DNA of 64,000 bases from Mesobacillus jeotgali (GCF_900166585.1 NZ_FVZC01000008.1:558001-622000); one strand, 5' to 3'; shown: positions 1 through 10,652, counted from the first letter of the stretch. Notes: a model not told the origin generated them from the sequence alone. A program made the numbers and translations.

Positions 1-569
1 TTGATTGATGACAAAATTCCTCTGACAGTAAAGGTATTCTGGATTCCTCTAATTGTCCTTGCATACCTTATAGTGGCCAGTTCTTCGATCATGATTGGAA
101 TCAACCGGATACCTGCCATGAAGCTGTATGCATATTTGGGGTTCAGCTTCAGCTGCTGCATCAAAGAATAGAAAAGCAGGACCTGACTGGTTGTCAGGGC
201 AAAGGTGAGACCAAGCATGGCATAAATGAATGCCCTGAATCCAAGGTGAATTCCCCTGTAAAGACTTTCCTCAGTAATATGGATCAAGCCCCATTTGAAT
301 AGCGTCAATTCCCCTTTCCCGAACAGGATCATCGACGAAGAGGTCGATAGGAAAATCAGCAGGAAAGGGATAGAGAAAAGCATAATCGTTCTGACGGGGT
401 GGCCTGTGAAAAAGAGAAACAATATGGCAGGTCCAAATGCAAAGAGGACCATCGTGTTCAGGTTATGGATGAACAGAACCACAACAAAAAGACAGGCAAG
501 CACCATTAGTTTCACACTGGGGTTGATTCTATGAAGCCAGGTCACTTTCTTGTCAAATTGAATATGCAT
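1..569 (-). CDS. ykoC: ECF transporter T component (YkoC-like), partial
   Basis: Membrane-embedded energy-coupling subunit of an ECF-type transporter, probably for the thiamine precursor hydroxymethylpyrimidine. The gene runs off the left edge, so the C-terminus is missing. Translation from the ATG at 569 begins MHIQFDKKVTWLHRINPSVK and continues with long hydrophobic segments, including VLACLFVVVLFIHNL and AILFLFFTGHPV. It then reaches an arginine-rich stretch near TIRYARTIRG, which matches the Ala-Arg coupling motif of T components. The start overlaps the ykoD stop by 17 bp, indicating translational coupling. The assignment rests on the ykoE-ykoD-ykoC order after a TPP riboswitch and on the hydrophobic profile. 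Confidence 0.85.
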   Translation of the reverse strand, partial: MHIQFDKKVTWLHRINPSVKLMVLACLFVVVLFIHNLNTMVLFAFGPAILFLFFTGHPVRTIMLFSIPFLLIFLSTSSSMILFGKGELTLFKWGLIHITEESLYRGIHLGFRAFIYAMLGLTFALTTSQVLLFYSLMQQLKLNPKYAYSFMAGIRLIPIMIEELATIRYARTIRGIQNTFTVRGILSSI

Positions 570-2010
570 GGCTGGCCTCCGCTTCTGTCATTTCTGCTTC
601 TTTAACCACTAATTCACCGTCAATGACATTCCAGACCTTTGTGGCAAAGTGCTGGATGATTTGATTGTCGTGGGTTGCCATAATGATGATATGCCCGCTT
701 TTTCGGCAGCTTTCTAAAAGTTCCAGGACCGCAAATGTATTTTTTGAATCCTGGCCAAATGTCGGCTCATCAAGAAGGAGGATGGCAGGATTCTGGGCAA
801 CAGCTGTGGCAACACTAAGACGCCGCTTTTGGCCCATCGATAACTGATAAGGATGCAGCTTCCTTTGATCCGTGAGATTGAACAGCACTAACAGCTCGGA
901 AACCTTCTCCTCAATCAGTTCTGGCTCATCAAGTTTTTGCCGGAAAGTAATCGCAAGCTCGTCAAAAACCGTATTCGCAACGAATTGGAGTTCAGGATTT
1001 TGAAAAACAAACCCTGCCTCGCTTGATATGTCCTTATTCCTTCTAATATTCCGTCCGTTCACGTGATAAGTCCCAGACGTTTTCAGCAGCTGAATGAGTG
1101 ATAAAAGCAATGTGCTTTTCCCGGCTCCATTTTTGCCGGTAACCGCAATCCAATCACCAGACGTTGCTTCAGCATGCTTAATCTTGATTCTGATTTCTTT
1201 ATTTCGGAAACCTTTAAAGTTTTCTAAAAATACTTCCCTCTTAATCTGGAAATCTGTCGTTTTAAAAGGAGGTGCTGTCGCTTTGTATTGGTCCCATACT
1301 CCCGGATACCAGATTCCATATCTCTCGAACTCAGTTCTATAGGATTTAAAAACAGACTCAGGGCTGCCATCCGCCAAAATGGTTCCTGCCGCATCAAATA
1401 CGATGATCCGATCAATGAAGTCAATCACATGCTCAATTTTATGCTCAACAATGATAACTGTCTTATCAGCTGAGATTCTCTTTACCGTTTCCCAGATTGC
1501 TTTTGTTCCTTCCGGATCGAGCATCGCGGTTGGCTCGTCAAAGAACAGGACCTCTGGATCAAGTGCAAGCACAGATGCAATCGCCAGCCGCTGCTTCATG
1601 CCGCCAGAGAATGTATTGATCCTTGAATGTGGGTCAGCCAGGTCAAGGCCTACCAGTGACAGGAGCTCGGAAATCCTTTTGGGCATCTGTTCTCTTGGAA
1701 CCTGAAGGTTTTCCAATACAAAGGCAATTTCTTCATCAGCGTATGGCATGCAGAACTGCGTGTCTGGATCCTGGAAGACAAATCCCCAGGAATCAGGATA
1801 CTTGGAGCGTTCAAATTTGATCGGTACCTCAATGGAATTTGGAATCAACCCAGAAAGTGCCTGTAACAGAGTCGACTTGCCGCATCCTGAAGGGCCAAGC
1901 AGGAGCACTTTTTCTCCTTTTTCAAATGATATGGACAGATCCTCGAAGAGAAGCTCTTTCGTGCCAGGAAATTTTAATCTCAGCTTTTCAAATGAAGATA
2001 TTATTGGCAT
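553..2010 (-). CDS. ykoD: ECF transporter dual ATPase (YkoD)
   Basis: Cytoplasmic ATPase that drives uptake through YkoE/YkoC. It is a tandem fusion of two ABC nucleotide-binding domains in 485 residues. Domain 1 has Walker A GPSGCGKS (39-46), signature FSGGMKQR and Walker B VLFFDEPTA. Domain 2 starts near residue 275 with Walker A GKNGAGKS, a signature altered to LSMGQKRR, and Walker B ILLLDEPTF. Both catalytic Glu residues are present. The two-domain arrangement is typical of the YkoD and CbiO2 families. The gene lies between ykoE and ykoC on the minus strand and should share the TPP-riboswitch transcript. Substrate choice (HMP or thiamine) is inferred from context. Confidence 0.9.
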   Translation of the reverse strand: MPIISSFEKLRLKFPGTKELLFEDLSISFEKGEKVLLLGPSGCGKSTLLQALSGLIPNSIEVPIKFERSKYPDSWGFVFQDPDTQFCMPYADEEIAFVLENLQVPREQMPKRISELLSLVGLDLADPHSRINTFSGGMKQRLAIASVLALDPEVLFFDEPTAMLDPEGTKAIWETVKRISADKTVIIVEHKIEHVIDFIDRIIVFDAAGTILADGSPESVFKSYRTEFERYGIWYPGVWDQYKATAPPFKTTDFQIKREVFLENFKGFRNKEIRIKIKHAEATSGDWIAVTGKNGAGKSTLLLSLIQLLKTSGTYHVNGRNIRRNKDISSEAGFVFQNPELQFVANTVFDELAITFRQKLDEPELIEEKVSELLVLFNLTDQRKLHPYQLSMGQKRRLSVATAVAQNPAILLLDEPTFGQDSKNTFAVLELLESCRKSGHIIIMATHDNQIIQHFATKVWNVIDGELVVKEAEMTEAEASHAYSI

Positions 2011-2023
2011 CCAATCACTCCTG

Positions 2024-2605
2024 TCATTGGCTTAAAGAATCAAAGTCATCCTGGGATGCCGGCCTAAGGATATTTGTAACGCCCGTTCGCTCAAGGGCTC
2101 TTGCGATACCCAGTGCCAGCAGACCGGAGAACACAATAGAACCTGCAGCTCTCATGGCAATCAATAACGTTAGGTTCCATGCCGCAAGGTCTTCGATATA
2201 TCCTTTGTAAAAGTCCATTATCAATGAGCCTGTGCATGCTGCCATACTGGCAAGACTGACAACAACCACTCCAGAGCGTCTATAGCCAAAAGCCATTAAC
2301 ACCAACTCCGCAAACAGCCCCTGGACAAAACCATAGATCAGTACCTCAAGTCCCCATTCAGAGCCCATCAGGAATTCCCCGGACGAAGCAGCCACTTCGG
2401 CAAGCAGGGCAACACCAGGCTTTCGGATTACTAAAAATGCAACAACGGCAGCGATGAACCACATTCCATAGATGAATTGATCCAGATGAAGCCCCAGCGG
2501 TTTCAGCGCATAGTATAGAGGCCCCCAAATTTTATAGACAATGCCGAATGCAATGGAAATGACGACTGTAACTAAAATATCTGTTAATTTTAATCCTTTT
2601 GACAT
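2024..2605 (-). CDS. ykoE: ECF transporter substrate-binding membrane subunit (YkoE)
   Basis: S component of the thiamine/HMP ECF transporter: a small integral membrane protein (193 residues) that binds the substrate. The sequence has about five hydrophobic segments, for example ILVTVVISIAFGIVYKIW, FIAAVVAFLVI, VVVVSLASMAACTGSLIM and a C-terminal GSIVFSGLLALGIARAL. An acidic, aromatic loop containing SSGEFLMGSEWG resembles the family's ligand-binding loop. It is 13 bp upstream of ykoD on the same strand and follows tenA. Identification depends on this profile and on the conserved tenA-ykoE-ykoD-ykoC arrangement. Confidence 0.85.
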   Translation of the reverse strand: MSKGLKLTDILVTVVISIAFGIVYKIWGPLYYALKPLGLHLDQFIYGMWFIAAVVAFLVIRKPGVALLAEVAASSGEFLMGSEWGLEVLIYGFVQGLFAELVLMAFGYRRSGVVVVSLASMAACTGSLIMDFYKGYIEDLAAWNLTLLIAMRAAGSIVFSGLLALGIARALERTGVTNILRPASQDDFDSLSQ

Positions 2606-2632
2606 TTTTCTTCTCCCTTGCTGATTTCCAGC

Positions 2633-3322
2633 TTACTGGACAGCGGTTTTATTATTGTTCATTGACCAGTCTTCAAGCGTGCTGGCCATTTCCCAGAATT
2701 TAAGCTCATAATGGCAGCTGTATAAGAAATGCTGCTTCATCTTTTCTTTTTCTTTTTCTGAAGCACTTTCGGCAATGGCATCAAGAAGGCTGAGCTGTTC
2801 TTTGACAAGCTCGCTGAACCAGTCACTTCCGTACGCACCAATCCAGTCCTGGTATATAGGTGTCTCGGGGGCAGCATGCTTCAGTGTTTCTCCGATTTCG
2901 TAATAAATCCAGTAACAGGGAAGGAGGGCAGCAATGATTTCCCCCAGGCTGCCTGACGCGGCCACCCTGTAAAGATGGGAGGTATATGCATAAGCAGTGG
3001 GTGCTGGCTTGAAGCTTTGGAGTTCTTCCCTGGTAACTCCAAGCTGGCCCATGAATCTTTCATGCAGGCTCAGCTCAGCCTGGTATGTACCCTGTGCATG
3101 GGCAGCCATTTTGGCAGTAATAGATAATTCCTCTGCCCTTGAAGCGGCAATGGCCTGGATGCGTGCAAAATGCGATAAATAATAGGAATCCTGCAAGACA
3201 TAGTAACGAAAGTTCTCAATCGGTAATGTCCCTTTTGCAATTCCTTGAACGAAGGGATGGTTCAGGTTGGCTTCCCAAATGGCTCTTGCTTCTTGACGGA
3301 TCAATTGTGTAAAAGTAGACAT
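2633..3322 (-). CDS. tenA: Aminopyrimidine aminohydrolase / thiaminase II (TenA)
   Basis: Cytosolic salvage enzyme that hydrolyses aminomethyl-aminopyrimidine to HMP for reuse in thiamine synthesis. The protein has 229 residues, the usual TenA length. Nucleophile Cys136 (LLPCYWIYYEIG) and acid/base Glu206 (YSCHYELKFW) correspond to the B. subtilis pair Cys135/Glu205, shifted by one. I chose the ATG at 3322 because it is preceded by a clear AGGAGG; a longer in-frame start exists but would run back through the riboswitch terminator. First gene after the TPP riboswitch, followed by the transporter genes. Confidence 0.95.
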   Translation of the reverse strand: MSTFTQLIRQEARAIWEANLNHPFVQGIAKGTLPIENFRYYVLQDSYYLSHFARIQAIAASRAEELSITAKMAAHAQGTYQAELSLHERFMGQLGVTREELQSFKPAPTAYAYTSHLYRVAASGSLGEIIAALLPCYWIYYEIGETLKHAAPETPIYQDWIGAYGSDWFSELVKEQLSLLDAIAESASEKEKEKMKQHFLYSCHYELKFWEMASTLEDWSMNNNKTAVQ

Positions 3323-3389
3323 GACAACCTCCTGGTAAATGATGATTTTTTCAACATCCTGCCGGCTTAGGACGCTGATTTTTTTCCAA

Positions 3390-3424
3390 TAAAAAAGCCA
3401 CTTTCTGCAGGCAGAAAGTGGCTG
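3390..3424 (-). terminator. Intrinsic attenuator of the TPP riboswitch
   Basis: On the minus strand a perfect stem (AGCCACTTTCTGC / GCAGAAAGTGGCT) is followed by a run of six T. It sits between the TPP aptamer and the tenA ribosome-binding site. This is the position expected for a terminator that forms when thiamine pyrophosphate is bound. Confidence 0.85.
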
Positions 3425-3464
3425 TATTGGCATCAAAACAAAAGCATACCATTCCAGATACTCC

Positions 3465-3556
3465 ACTTCCCTACGCTGGTATGATCCAGATCAGGTTCAA
3501 AGGGTCTTAAAGTTTCACTTTAATCTCAGCCTTAACAAAAGGCTCCCCTAGCAGGT
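3465..3556 (-). promoter_or_regulatory. TPP riboswitch (THI box)
   Basis: The minus strand carries the conserved THI-box segments: GGGGAGCC, then GGCTGAGAT, then ACCCTTTGAACCTGATCTGG followed by ATCATACCAGCGTAGGGAAG. These are the P2-P5 elements of the thiamine pyrophosphate aptamer. Together with the downstream terminator it should switch off tenA-ykoEDC when TPP is abundant. Confidence 0.97.
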
Positions 3557-3831
3557 AAAAATTGTATTAAATTTATTTTCTGTGAATTATCATAACATTC
3601 TTCACAAAATTGTCAATATTTTAGCAGGCATCTTAATCCGGAAACAATTCCTGTTACTCAGGAGGGTTATGATTTTTATTGGTCTAGAGCCTGTTTTAGG
3701 TAATTTCGTAAATCCGGGGAACACGTTACCCCGTCAAGCATATTTTTGGACTATATGCTTCCTGTTTTATAGGATATGGTTATGAAGGAAATACTATTTT
3801 CGAATGTATAATGAAAATTAGCGGACTATGA

Positions 3832-4803
<972 letters not shown>

Positions 4804-4811
4804 GTAAGGGA

Positions 4812-4842
4812 TAGGCCCGCCGAAATTGGCGGGCCGTTATAT
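4812..4842 (+). terminator. Terminator after trxB
   Basis: Perfect stem GGCCCGCC / GGCGGGCC with a six-base loop, followed by a weak T tract. It lies 8 bp after the trxB stop. Confidence 0.7.
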
Positions 4843-5383
4843 TGTGCCATCATCAAAATGGGTAAGAGCAGAATTGCTGGTAAAAACATGACACTGCGGC
4901 ATAAATTAACAAAAAGTAATTATTTATTAATTCTTCTGTAACAGTAGTGAAACAATCATGGGGTATTATAGGAATAGAAATTGACCCCCTTTTAAAAATA
5001 TAATCCTTTGACGGCACAGGTTATCCTGTGCTCTTTTTTTTACATAAAAATGAAACAGGCCATTGCAAGGGAATATAACACCTTTTTATATTGGGAAATT
5101 TATTGAACAACAAATTGTTGTTGATTATATTATTCCATTCTCCGAAAAGAGCTTTTCTTGACAAAAATATCATCTTTCTATTCATTGTGGGTAAAAACTA
5201 AAAATAGTATAATGGAAAGAATAAAAAGTCCGGCTAATATTTTGAGTCTGTTTTGCATGAATTGAAGCTATGAAGGCTTCCTTGCTATAAGGAATCCCGA
5301 GAGGAACAAATTTAAAGAGTGCAGAACTGCCCGTACTTTTGCGGAGTGGTTTGCTTGTGCATATAGATGAAGAGGTGGAATGT
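4843..5383 (+). promoter_or_regulatory. Intergenic region: terminator-like hairpin and yvcI promoter
   Basis: No protein gene is convincing here. At 5012-5042 a GCACAGG / CCTGTGC hairpin is followed by eight T, a second terminator whose transcript is unclear. At 5185-5213 TTGTGG and TATAAT are separated by 17 bp, a plausible sigma-A promoter for the yvcI-crh operon. About 170 bp of leader lies between this -10 box and the yvcI start; I see no known riboswitch in it. Confidence 0.5.
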
Positions 5384-5842
5384 ATGCAGCGCGTGACAAA
5401 TTGTGTTTTGGTGAAAGATGAAAAAATCCTGCTGCTCCAGAAGCCGCGCCGCAATTGGTGGGTGGCTCCTGGCGGGAAAATGGAACCCGGAGAAACCGTA
5501 AAGGATTCATGTGTCCGGGAGTTCCGTGAAGAAACAGGGATTTATTTGAAGAATCCGCAGATTAAAGGGATTTTTACGTTTGTCATCAAGGAAGATGATC
5601 AGGTCGTTTCCGAATGGATGATGTTTACGTTTTATGCCACTGAAGCAGACGGGATCAATCTCGATGTTTCGGAGGAAGGCACCATTTCCTGGCATGAGCT
5701 TGAAGAGATCAAGGATCTGCCAATGGCTGCCGGGGATTATCACATTCTTGAATACATGGTCCATGGACAGGGAATCATCTATGGAACTTTTACTTATACA
5801 CCAGATTTCGAGCTTATCAATTACAGGCTCGATCCTAGTTGA
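5384..5842 (+). CDS. yvcI: Nudix hydrolase (YvcI)
   Basis: Predicted Nudix phosphohydrolase, 152 residues; the family member is named YvcI in B. subtilis and its physiological substrate is not known to me. The Nudix box is complete at 31-53: Gly31, Glu37, Arg45-Glu46, Glu49-Glu50 and Gly52, which bind the catalytic metal. The N-terminal strand CVLVKDEKILLLQKPRRNWW and a C-terminal YGTFTYTPDF segment resemble 8-oxo-dGTP-type Nudix enzymes. I chose the ATG at 5384 because AGAGGTGG precedes it by 5 bp. First gene of an operon with rapZ, glmR, whiA and crh. Confidence 0.9.
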   Translation: MQRVTNCVLVKDEKILLLQKPRRNWWVAPGGKMEPGETVKDSCVREFREETGIYLKNPQIKGIFTFVIKEDDQVVSEWMMFTFYATEADGINLDVSEEGTISWHELEEIKDLPMAAGDYHILEYMVHGQGIIYGTFTYTPDFELINYRLDPS

Positions 5843-5878
5843 TTAAATAAATATCTGATTTTACAGGGGGAAAGAGAA

Positions 5879-6772
5879 ATGAGTACCGGTTCAACTACTG
5901 ATACCCAGCTCGTCATCATAACAGGCATGTCAGGCGCGGGGAAAACGGTCGCGATTCAGAGCTTTGAAGACCTCGGTTTTTTCTGTGTTGATAATCTGCC
6001 GCCGACATTGCTGCCAAAATTCCTTGAATTGATGAAGGAGTCCGGCACAAAAATGAATAAGGTGGCACTTGTCATGGATTTGCGCGGACGCGAGTTTTTT
6101 GATTCGCTGTTCAAAGCGCTTGATGAACTGGCAGAAACATCATGGGTAACGCCCCAGGTGCTGTTCCTCGACGCCGATGACTCTACGCTTGTTCGTCGCT
6201 ACAAAGAGACGAGACGCTCACACCCGCTTGCTCCCTCAGGCCTGCCGCTAGAAGGCATCCAGCTTGAACGCGAGCTGCTGGAAGAGCTGAAGGGCAGGGC
6301 TCAGCTTATCTATAAAACAACGGGCATGAAGCCGAAGGATCTCCGTGAAAAAATCCTTGAGGAGTTCTCGGTGAACAAAAAGGCGATTTTTACGGTGAAT
6401 GTGATGTCTTTCGGATTCAAGCATGGATTACCTATTGATGCTGATCTTGTTTTCGATGTCCGCTTCTTGCCGAACCCGCATTATATTGACCATATGCGTC
6501 CTAAAACTGGTCTTGATGAAGAGGTGTCGACATACGTTTTAAAATGGAACGAGACAGCCAAGTTCCTTGAAAAGGTGACAGACCTGCTGAGCTTTATGCT
6601 GCCGCACTATAAGCGGGAAGGAAAAGCACAGCTCATCATTGCCATCGGATGCACGGGAGGCCAGCATCGTTCCGTTGCGCTTGCTGAACATATCGCCAAA
6701 TATTTCGAGAAAGACTATCATACTCGAGTTACACACCGTGATATCGAAAAAAGGAAGGAACCTACGACATGA
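5879..6772 (+). CDS. rapZ: RNase adapter / nucleotide-binding protein RapZ (YvcJ)
   Basis: P-loop ATPase/GTPase of the RapZ (YvcJ) family, 297 residues. In enterobacteria RapZ presents the GlmZ small RNA to RNase E. In Bacillus the homologue YvcJ binds and hydrolyses GTP and affects competence. Walker A GMSGAGKT lies at 16-23, and the family's C-terminal RNA-binding half includes the signature [20 protein letters not shown] ribosome-binding site precedes the ATG. The stop overlaps the glmR start (ATGA), so the two are translationally coupled. Confidence 0.95.
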   Translation: MSTGSTTDTQLVIITGMSGAGKTVAIQSFEDLGFFCVDNLPPTLLPKFLELMKESGTKMNKVALVMDLRGREFFDSLFKALDELAETSWVTPQVLFLDADDSTLVRRYKETRRSHPLAPSGLPLEGIQLERELLEELKGRAQLIYKTTGMKPKDLREKILEEFSVNKKAIFTVNVMSFGFKHGLPIDADLVFDVRFLPNPHYIDHMRPKTGLDEEVSTYVLKWNETAKFLEKVTDLLSFMLPHYKREGKAQLIIAIGCTGGQHRSVALAEHIAKYFEKDYHTRVTHRDIEKRKEPTT

Positions 6773-7752
6773 TGACTGAAGGATTGCCAAGAATCGTCAT
6801 CATCGGTGGCGGAACGGGCCTTCCAGTCCTGCTCCGGGGCTTGAAAAAGCATCCGGTTGACATTACTGCGATTGTCACGGTCGCTGATGATGGCGGGAGC
6901 TCAGGCCGCCTGCGGGAAGATATGCATATTCCTCCTCCCGGCGATATCCGGAATGTCCTTGCTGCACTCTCGGATGTAGAACCGCTGATTGAGGAAATGT
7001 TCCAACACCGTTTCAACACGTCCAATGAGTTGTCCGGCCACTCGCTCGGCAACCTGATATTAGCGGCGATGACATCAATTACCGGCAATTTCGTCCATGC
7101 GATACAGGAGATGAGCAAAGTCCTTAATGTACGCGGAAAGGTTCTGCCGGCAGCTAACAGGAGTGTCATGTTAAATGCGGTAATGGAGGATGACAGCATT
7201 GTCAGGGGGGAATCGAAAATTCCTTACTCCGGAAAAAGAATCAAAAGAGTGTTCCTGAATCCCGAAGGCGTAAAGCCATTGCCTGAAACGCTCCAGGCCA
7301 TAAGGGAAGCAGATTTGATTGTCATCGGACCGGGCAGCCTATATACAAGCATCCTGCCAAATCTGCTTGTAAAAAGGCTTGGCAATGAAGTTTGCAAAGC
7401 CAAAGCCCGTAAGGTATATATCTGCAATCTGATGACCCAGGCGGGGGAGACCCATGACTTTGCGGCAAGTGACCATATAAAAGCCATCTATGACCATATG
7501 GATTGCGCGTTTATCGATACGATTCTGGTGAATAGTGAAACCATCCCGCCTGATGTGGAACTCCGTTATAAAGAAGAACTAGCCCAGCCTGTCCATTTTG
7601 ATCTTGATCAGCTGACATCTTTAGGAGTCGAGGTCGTCCAGGATGAAATCGCGGAGCTGGATGGCAATGTCATCAGGCACGATACAAAAAAAGTTTCAGA
7701 AATTTTATATTCTATGATTATAAATGAAACCAAAAAGAGGTATAACGCGTAA
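6769..7752 (+). CDS. glmR: GlmR/YvcK gluconeogenesis and cell-envelope factor
   Basis: Member of the CofD-like YvcK (GlmR) family, 327 residues. In Bacillus and Listeria it binds UDP-GlcNAc and supports flux into cell-wall precursors during gluconeogenic growth. The N-terminus [19 protein letters not shown] is the dinucleotide-type binding fold. It is followed by [14 protein letters not shown] and PPPGDIRN, both diagnostic for CofD/YvcK proteins; [15 protein letters not shown] follows later. The start overlaps the rapZ stop. It is 116 bp upstream of whiA, and the rapZ-glmR-whiA order is conserved across Firmicutes. Confidence 0.96.
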   Translation: MMTEGLPRIVIIGGGTGLPVLLRGLKKHPVDITAIVTVADDGGSSGRLREDMHIPPPGDIRNVLAALSDVEPLIEEMFQHRFNTSNELSGHSLGNLILAAMTSITGNFVHAIQEMSKVLNVRGKVLPAANRSVMLNAVMEDDSIVRGESKIPYSGKRIKRVFLNPEGVKPLPETLQAIREADLIVIGPGSLYTSILPNLLVKRLGNEVCKAKARKVYICNLMTQAGETHDFAASDHIKAIYDHMDCAFIDTILVNSETIPPDVELRYKEELAQPVHFDLDQLTSLGVEVVQDEIAELDGNVIRHDTKKVSEILYSMIINETKKRYNA

Positions 7753-7868
7753 ATATATAATGCAAGCGTTTGTCTCGATGGAAGGTATATTGTAAATTCC
7801 AAAAAAACAGCTGCTGCGCTTGCCGATCAACCATGGCGCCAGCACCATCATAACCAGGGGGTGAAGAG

Positions 7869-8816
7869 GTGTCGTTCGCTTCGGAAACAAAAAAAGAACT
7901 CACGAATATTGACGTGAAGGGCTGCTGTGCAAATGCCGAACTGTCCGCTTTGATCCGGATGAATGGTTCCCTTTCCTTCTCTAATCGTAAACTCATCGTA
8001 GACATACAGACTGAAAATGCCGCGATTGCCAGGCGGATCTATACTCTGATCAAGAAAAGCTATCAGGTACAGGTGGAGCTTCTGGTAAGAAAAAAGATGC
8101 GGCTGAAGAAAAACAATGTTTATATTGTCCGCCTGAAGGAATCAGCCAGAGAGATTCTGGAGGATTTGAAGATTTTAGGAGAAGGCTTTGAAATTAATTA
8201 TGAAATTTCACAGGAATTAGTCAAGAAGAAATGTTGTAAGCGTTCTTATTTAAGAGGGGCTTTCCTTGCAGGCGGTTCGGTGAATAATCCGGAAACGTCC
8301 TCATATCATCTTGAGATTGCCTCGATGTACCAGGAACATAATGATTCATTATGTGAGTTAATGAACACCTTTGGATTGAACAGCAAAACACTTGAACGGA
8401 AAAAGGGCTTCATCACCTACTTGAAAGAAGCGGAAAAAATCACTGAATTCTTGAACATTGTTGGCGCACATAATGCGCTGCTGCGTTTCGAGGATATCCG
8501 GATTGTCCGTGATATGAGAAATTCGGTTAACCGTCTCGTGAATTGTGAAACGGCCAACTTGAATAAAACAATTGGCGCTGCCCTAAGACAGGTAGAGAAT
8601 ATTCGCTACATACGGGATACAGTCGGCCTGCAAATTTTACCGGAAAAGCTGAGGGAAATTGCTCAGCTCCGTGTCGATTACCAGGATGTCACCTTAAAAG
8701 AGCTGGGCGAAATGGTCAGCGGGGGGACGATCAGCAAATCAGGAATCAATCACCGGCTGCGAAAAATTGATGAAATAGCAGACAAACTGCGTGCCGGGCA
8801 AACAATAAATAAATAG
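7869..8816 (+). CDS. whiA: WhiA DNA-binding protein
   Basis: Homologue of the sporulation regulator WhiA, 315 residues. In Bacillus it acts in cell division and chromosome segregation rather than as the Streptomyces-type activator. It has a LAGLIDADG-like N-terminal region ([13 protein letters not shown], then [13 protein letters not shown]) and a C-terminal helix-turn-helix ([17 protein letters not shown] and [14 protein letters not shown]). The start is GTG at 7869 after GGGGGTGAAGAG. It is followed within 20 bp by crh. Confidence 0.97.
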   Translation: MSFASETKKELTNIDVKGCCANAELSALIRMNGSLSFSNRKLIVDIQTENAAIARRIYTLIKKSYQVQVELLVRKKMRLKKNNVYIVRLKESAREILEDLKILGEGFEINYEISQELVKKKCCKRSYLRGAFLAGGSVNNPETSSYHLEIASMYQEHNDSLCELMNTFGLNSKTLERKKGFITYLKEAEKITEFLNIVGAHNALLRFEDIRIVRDMRNSVNRLVNCETANLNKTIGAALRQVENIRYIRDTVGLQILPEKLREIAQLRVDYQDVTLKELGEMVSGGTISKSGINHRLRKIDEIADKLRAGQTINK

Positions 8817-8835
8817 GGATAGAGGAGGAAAAGCA

Positions 8836-9093
8836 ATGGTTGAAAAACAGGTAGAAGTCAAATTGAAAACTGGGTTACAAGCCCGCCCTGCAGCATTATT
8901 CGTACAGGAAGCAAACAGGTTCTCATCGGATATTTTTCTTGAGAAGGATGGAAAAAAGGTAAATGCAAAGAGCATAATGGGCTTAATGAGCCTTGCAGTT
9001 AGTGCCGGCGCATCCGTGAACCTGATTGCGGAAGGAAATGACGAAGAAGAAGCAGTAGAAAAATTGGCTGAATACATCCAGAAAGAAAACTAA
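8836..9093 (+). CDS. crh: Catabolite repression HPr-like protein Crh
   Basis: HPr paralogue of 85 residues that acts as a CcpA co-repressor when phosphorylated on Ser46 by HPrK. Residue 15 is Gln (KTGLQARPAA) in place of the His15 phosphorylated in HPr, so it cannot take part in PTS sugar transport. Ser46 is kept (NAKSIMGLMSL). These two residues separate Crh from HPr. Last gene of the yvcI-crh operon, just before a bidirectional terminator shared with clpP. Confidence 0.97.
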   Translation: MVEKQVEVKLKTGLQARPAALFVQEANRFSSDIFLEKDGKKVNAKSIMGLMSLAVSAGASVNLIAEGNDEEEAVEKLAEYIQKEN

Positions 9094-9100
9094 TAGTCCA

Positions 9101-9138
9101 AAAAAAACTCGCTCCCATCACGCTGGGGCGAGTTTTTC
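9101..9138. terminator. Bidirectional terminator between crh and clpP
   Basis: AAAAACTCGC(C/T)CC-type stem paired with GGGGCGAGTTTTT, with A-rich and T-rich flanks on both sides. It can end transcripts from both the crh operon and the convergent clpP. Confidence 0.85.
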
Positions 9139-9144
9139 TGGTTT

Positions 9145-9750
9145 TTATTTATCTTTCTTTTCCTCAAGTACGTTGCGAGTGATGATCTGGTCTACAAGAC
9201 CGTATTCCTTTGCACGCTCAGCTGTCATGAAGTTGTCGCGGTCAGTGTCCTTAGCGATTACTTCAAGCGGCTGGCCAGTGCGCTCTGACAAGATGCCATT
9301 CAGCTTTTCACGAAGGAATAGAATGCGCTTTGCTGCGATTTCGATTTCAGTCGCCTGTCCCTGAGCACCGCCAAGTGGCTGGTGAATCATGACTTCTGCG
9401 TTAGGAAGTGCATAGCGCTTGCCTTTTGTTCCGGCAGCCAGAAGGAATGCACCCATGGATGCAGCCATACCGATACAGATCGTCTGTACATCCGGCTTGA
9501 TGAACTGCATAGTATCGTAGATGGCCATTCCGGCAGTGATGCTGCCGCCCGGGCTATTGATGTAGATGGAAATGTCCTTTTCCGGATTTTCAGCTTCCAG
9601 GAAAAGCAGCTGTGCTACGATTGAGTTGGCAACATTGTCATCAATGCCGCTTCCCAGCATAATGATGCGATCCTTTAAAAGGCGGGAATAAATGTCATAT
9701 GCCCTTTCGCCCCGATTCGTTTGTTCAATAACTGTAGGAATCAAGTTCAT
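9145..9750 (-). CDS. clpP: ATP-dependent Clp protease proteolytic subunit
   Basis: Serine peptidase that forms the tetradecameric chamber served by ClpX, ClpC and ClpE; it handles general and regulatory proteolysis. The protein has 201 residues with catalytic triad Ser98 (GMAASMGAF), His123 (MIHQPLGG) and Asp172 (KDTDRDNF), which matches the family numbering. The N-terminal [22 protein letters not shown] contains the axial loop and the Tyr-Asp activation region. Transcription starts from a CtsR-controlled promoter near 9871-9900. Confidence 0.98.
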   Translation of the reverse strand: MNLIPTVIEQTNRGERAYDIYSRLLKDRIIMLGSGIDDNVANSIVAQLLFLEAENPEKDISIYINSPGGSITAGMAIYDTMQFIKPDVQTICIGMAASMGAFLLAAGTKGKRYALPNAEVMIHQPLGGAQGQATEIEIAAKRILFLREKLNGILSERTGQPLEVIAKDTDRDNFMTAERAKEYGLVDQIITRNVLEEKKDK

Positions 9751-9870
9751 GTTTGTTTTCCTCCTTTAACGTAAGATCTCCACTGCTTTTGTAAAAGCAG
9801 CACTGCCCATAAAAGGCAATTTGCAGGCTGGCATTAAATGGTATGATTGCCAGAGCACCTATGTAGTTTT

Positions 9871-9900
9871 ATGATACACGCATGGTCAATAAAGGTCAAA
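9871..9900 (-). promoter_or_regulatory. CtsR operator and sigma-A promoter of clpP
   Basis: The plus strand shows GGTCAATAAAGGTCAAA at 9884-9900, one mismatch from the CtsR heptad direct repeat. On the minus strand a TTGACC -35 box within this repeat is followed by 17 bp and TATCAT (plus-strand 9871-9876). The repressor site therefore overlaps the -35 box. Heat or protein stress, which inactivates CtsR, should induce clpP. The rest of 9751-10086 shows no gene. Confidence 0.85.
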
Positions 9901-10086
9901 CAAATCGCTTGCGGAGCCTGCATAAATTGTTCGACAATAAAGTATATTCGAATTTGCTGTACCGTATCCATCTTACCCAAGATTGTCATTTTTAAACAAT
10001 AGCCTGCCAGTCCTGCCAAAAAATCATTCTTGCAAACAGGCACAACATACCCTATAATAGGTAAGCGTAACGCTAACTTCAAACAT

Positions 10087-10158
10087 GCCCTCGTGGTGCA
10101 ACGGATAGCACGTAAGATTCCGGTTCTTGAGATGTGGGTTCGATTCCTGCCGAGGGCG
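10087..10158 (+). tRNA. tRNA-Arg (CCG)
   Basis: Full cloverleaf: acceptor GCCCTCG pairs perfectly with CGAGGGC, the D stem is GTGC/GCAC, and the anticodon loop TTCCGGT gives anticodon CCG, which reads CGG. The T arm contains TTCGATT. CCA is not encoded. Confidence 0.93.
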
Positions 10159-10171
10159 TACTGAAATCAAT

Positions 10172-10220
10172 GAGTTCCTGTGTTTGTATGAGTTTTATAC
10201 AAGCATAGGAACTTTTTTTG
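10172..10220 (+). terminator. Terminator after tRNA-Arg
   Basis: Long stem with AGTTCCT...TTTGTAT paired to ATACAA...AGGAACT, followed by seven T. It lies 14 bp after the tRNA. Confidence 0.85.
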
Positions 10221-10444
10221 TTTGGGTGCTTTTCGTTCGTGGATACTATGCAACACAATGAAGGCATAGTCGTACTTGAGAAATGAGGATAATTAGCTAA
10301 AACTATAAAGTCAAAAAATCACATAGCCATTTATGCAAAATGCCTTATGGCTTCTTGCCAAAAAAAGACTACATGGTGGACTATAGCGTAGAGAATCGGG
10401 ATGAAACCTTATGAATGTGCAAGGGGGGCTCTTTGTTAATGCTG

Positions 10445-10612
10445 TTAATGCAATAACTTTTGATACTTAACGATTAATCTATCTAAGTTTTGACTTATCC
10501 TAATGGTTTCAGGATCATTAAAGCCTTTCGAATTAACAGTGGTGATGAGTTCCTTCTTTAAGTATTCTATTTTAAATAAAAGAATTTCTTTCTTTATTTT
10601 AATACACTCCAT
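10445..10612 (-). CDS. Spo0E-like aspartyl-phosphate phosphatase, 55 aa
   Basis: Short gene with no function stated by length alone, but recognisable by motif. The product starts MECIKIKKEILLFKIEYLKK and contains the family signature SQNLDRLIVKYQ, which carries the Ser-Gln-x-Leu-Asp core of Spo0E-type phosphatases. Such proteins remove phosphate from Spo0A~P and delay sporulation. AGAGGG precedes the ATG by 6 bp. Which response regulator it acts on is not shown by the sequence. Confidence 0.8.
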   Translation of the reverse strand: MECIKIKKEILLFKIEYLKKELITTVNSKGFNDPETIRISQNLDRLIVKYQKLLH

Positions 10613-10652
10613 ATTCAGCCCTCTGAAAATTTTTCTTTATAGAAAAGTAGAA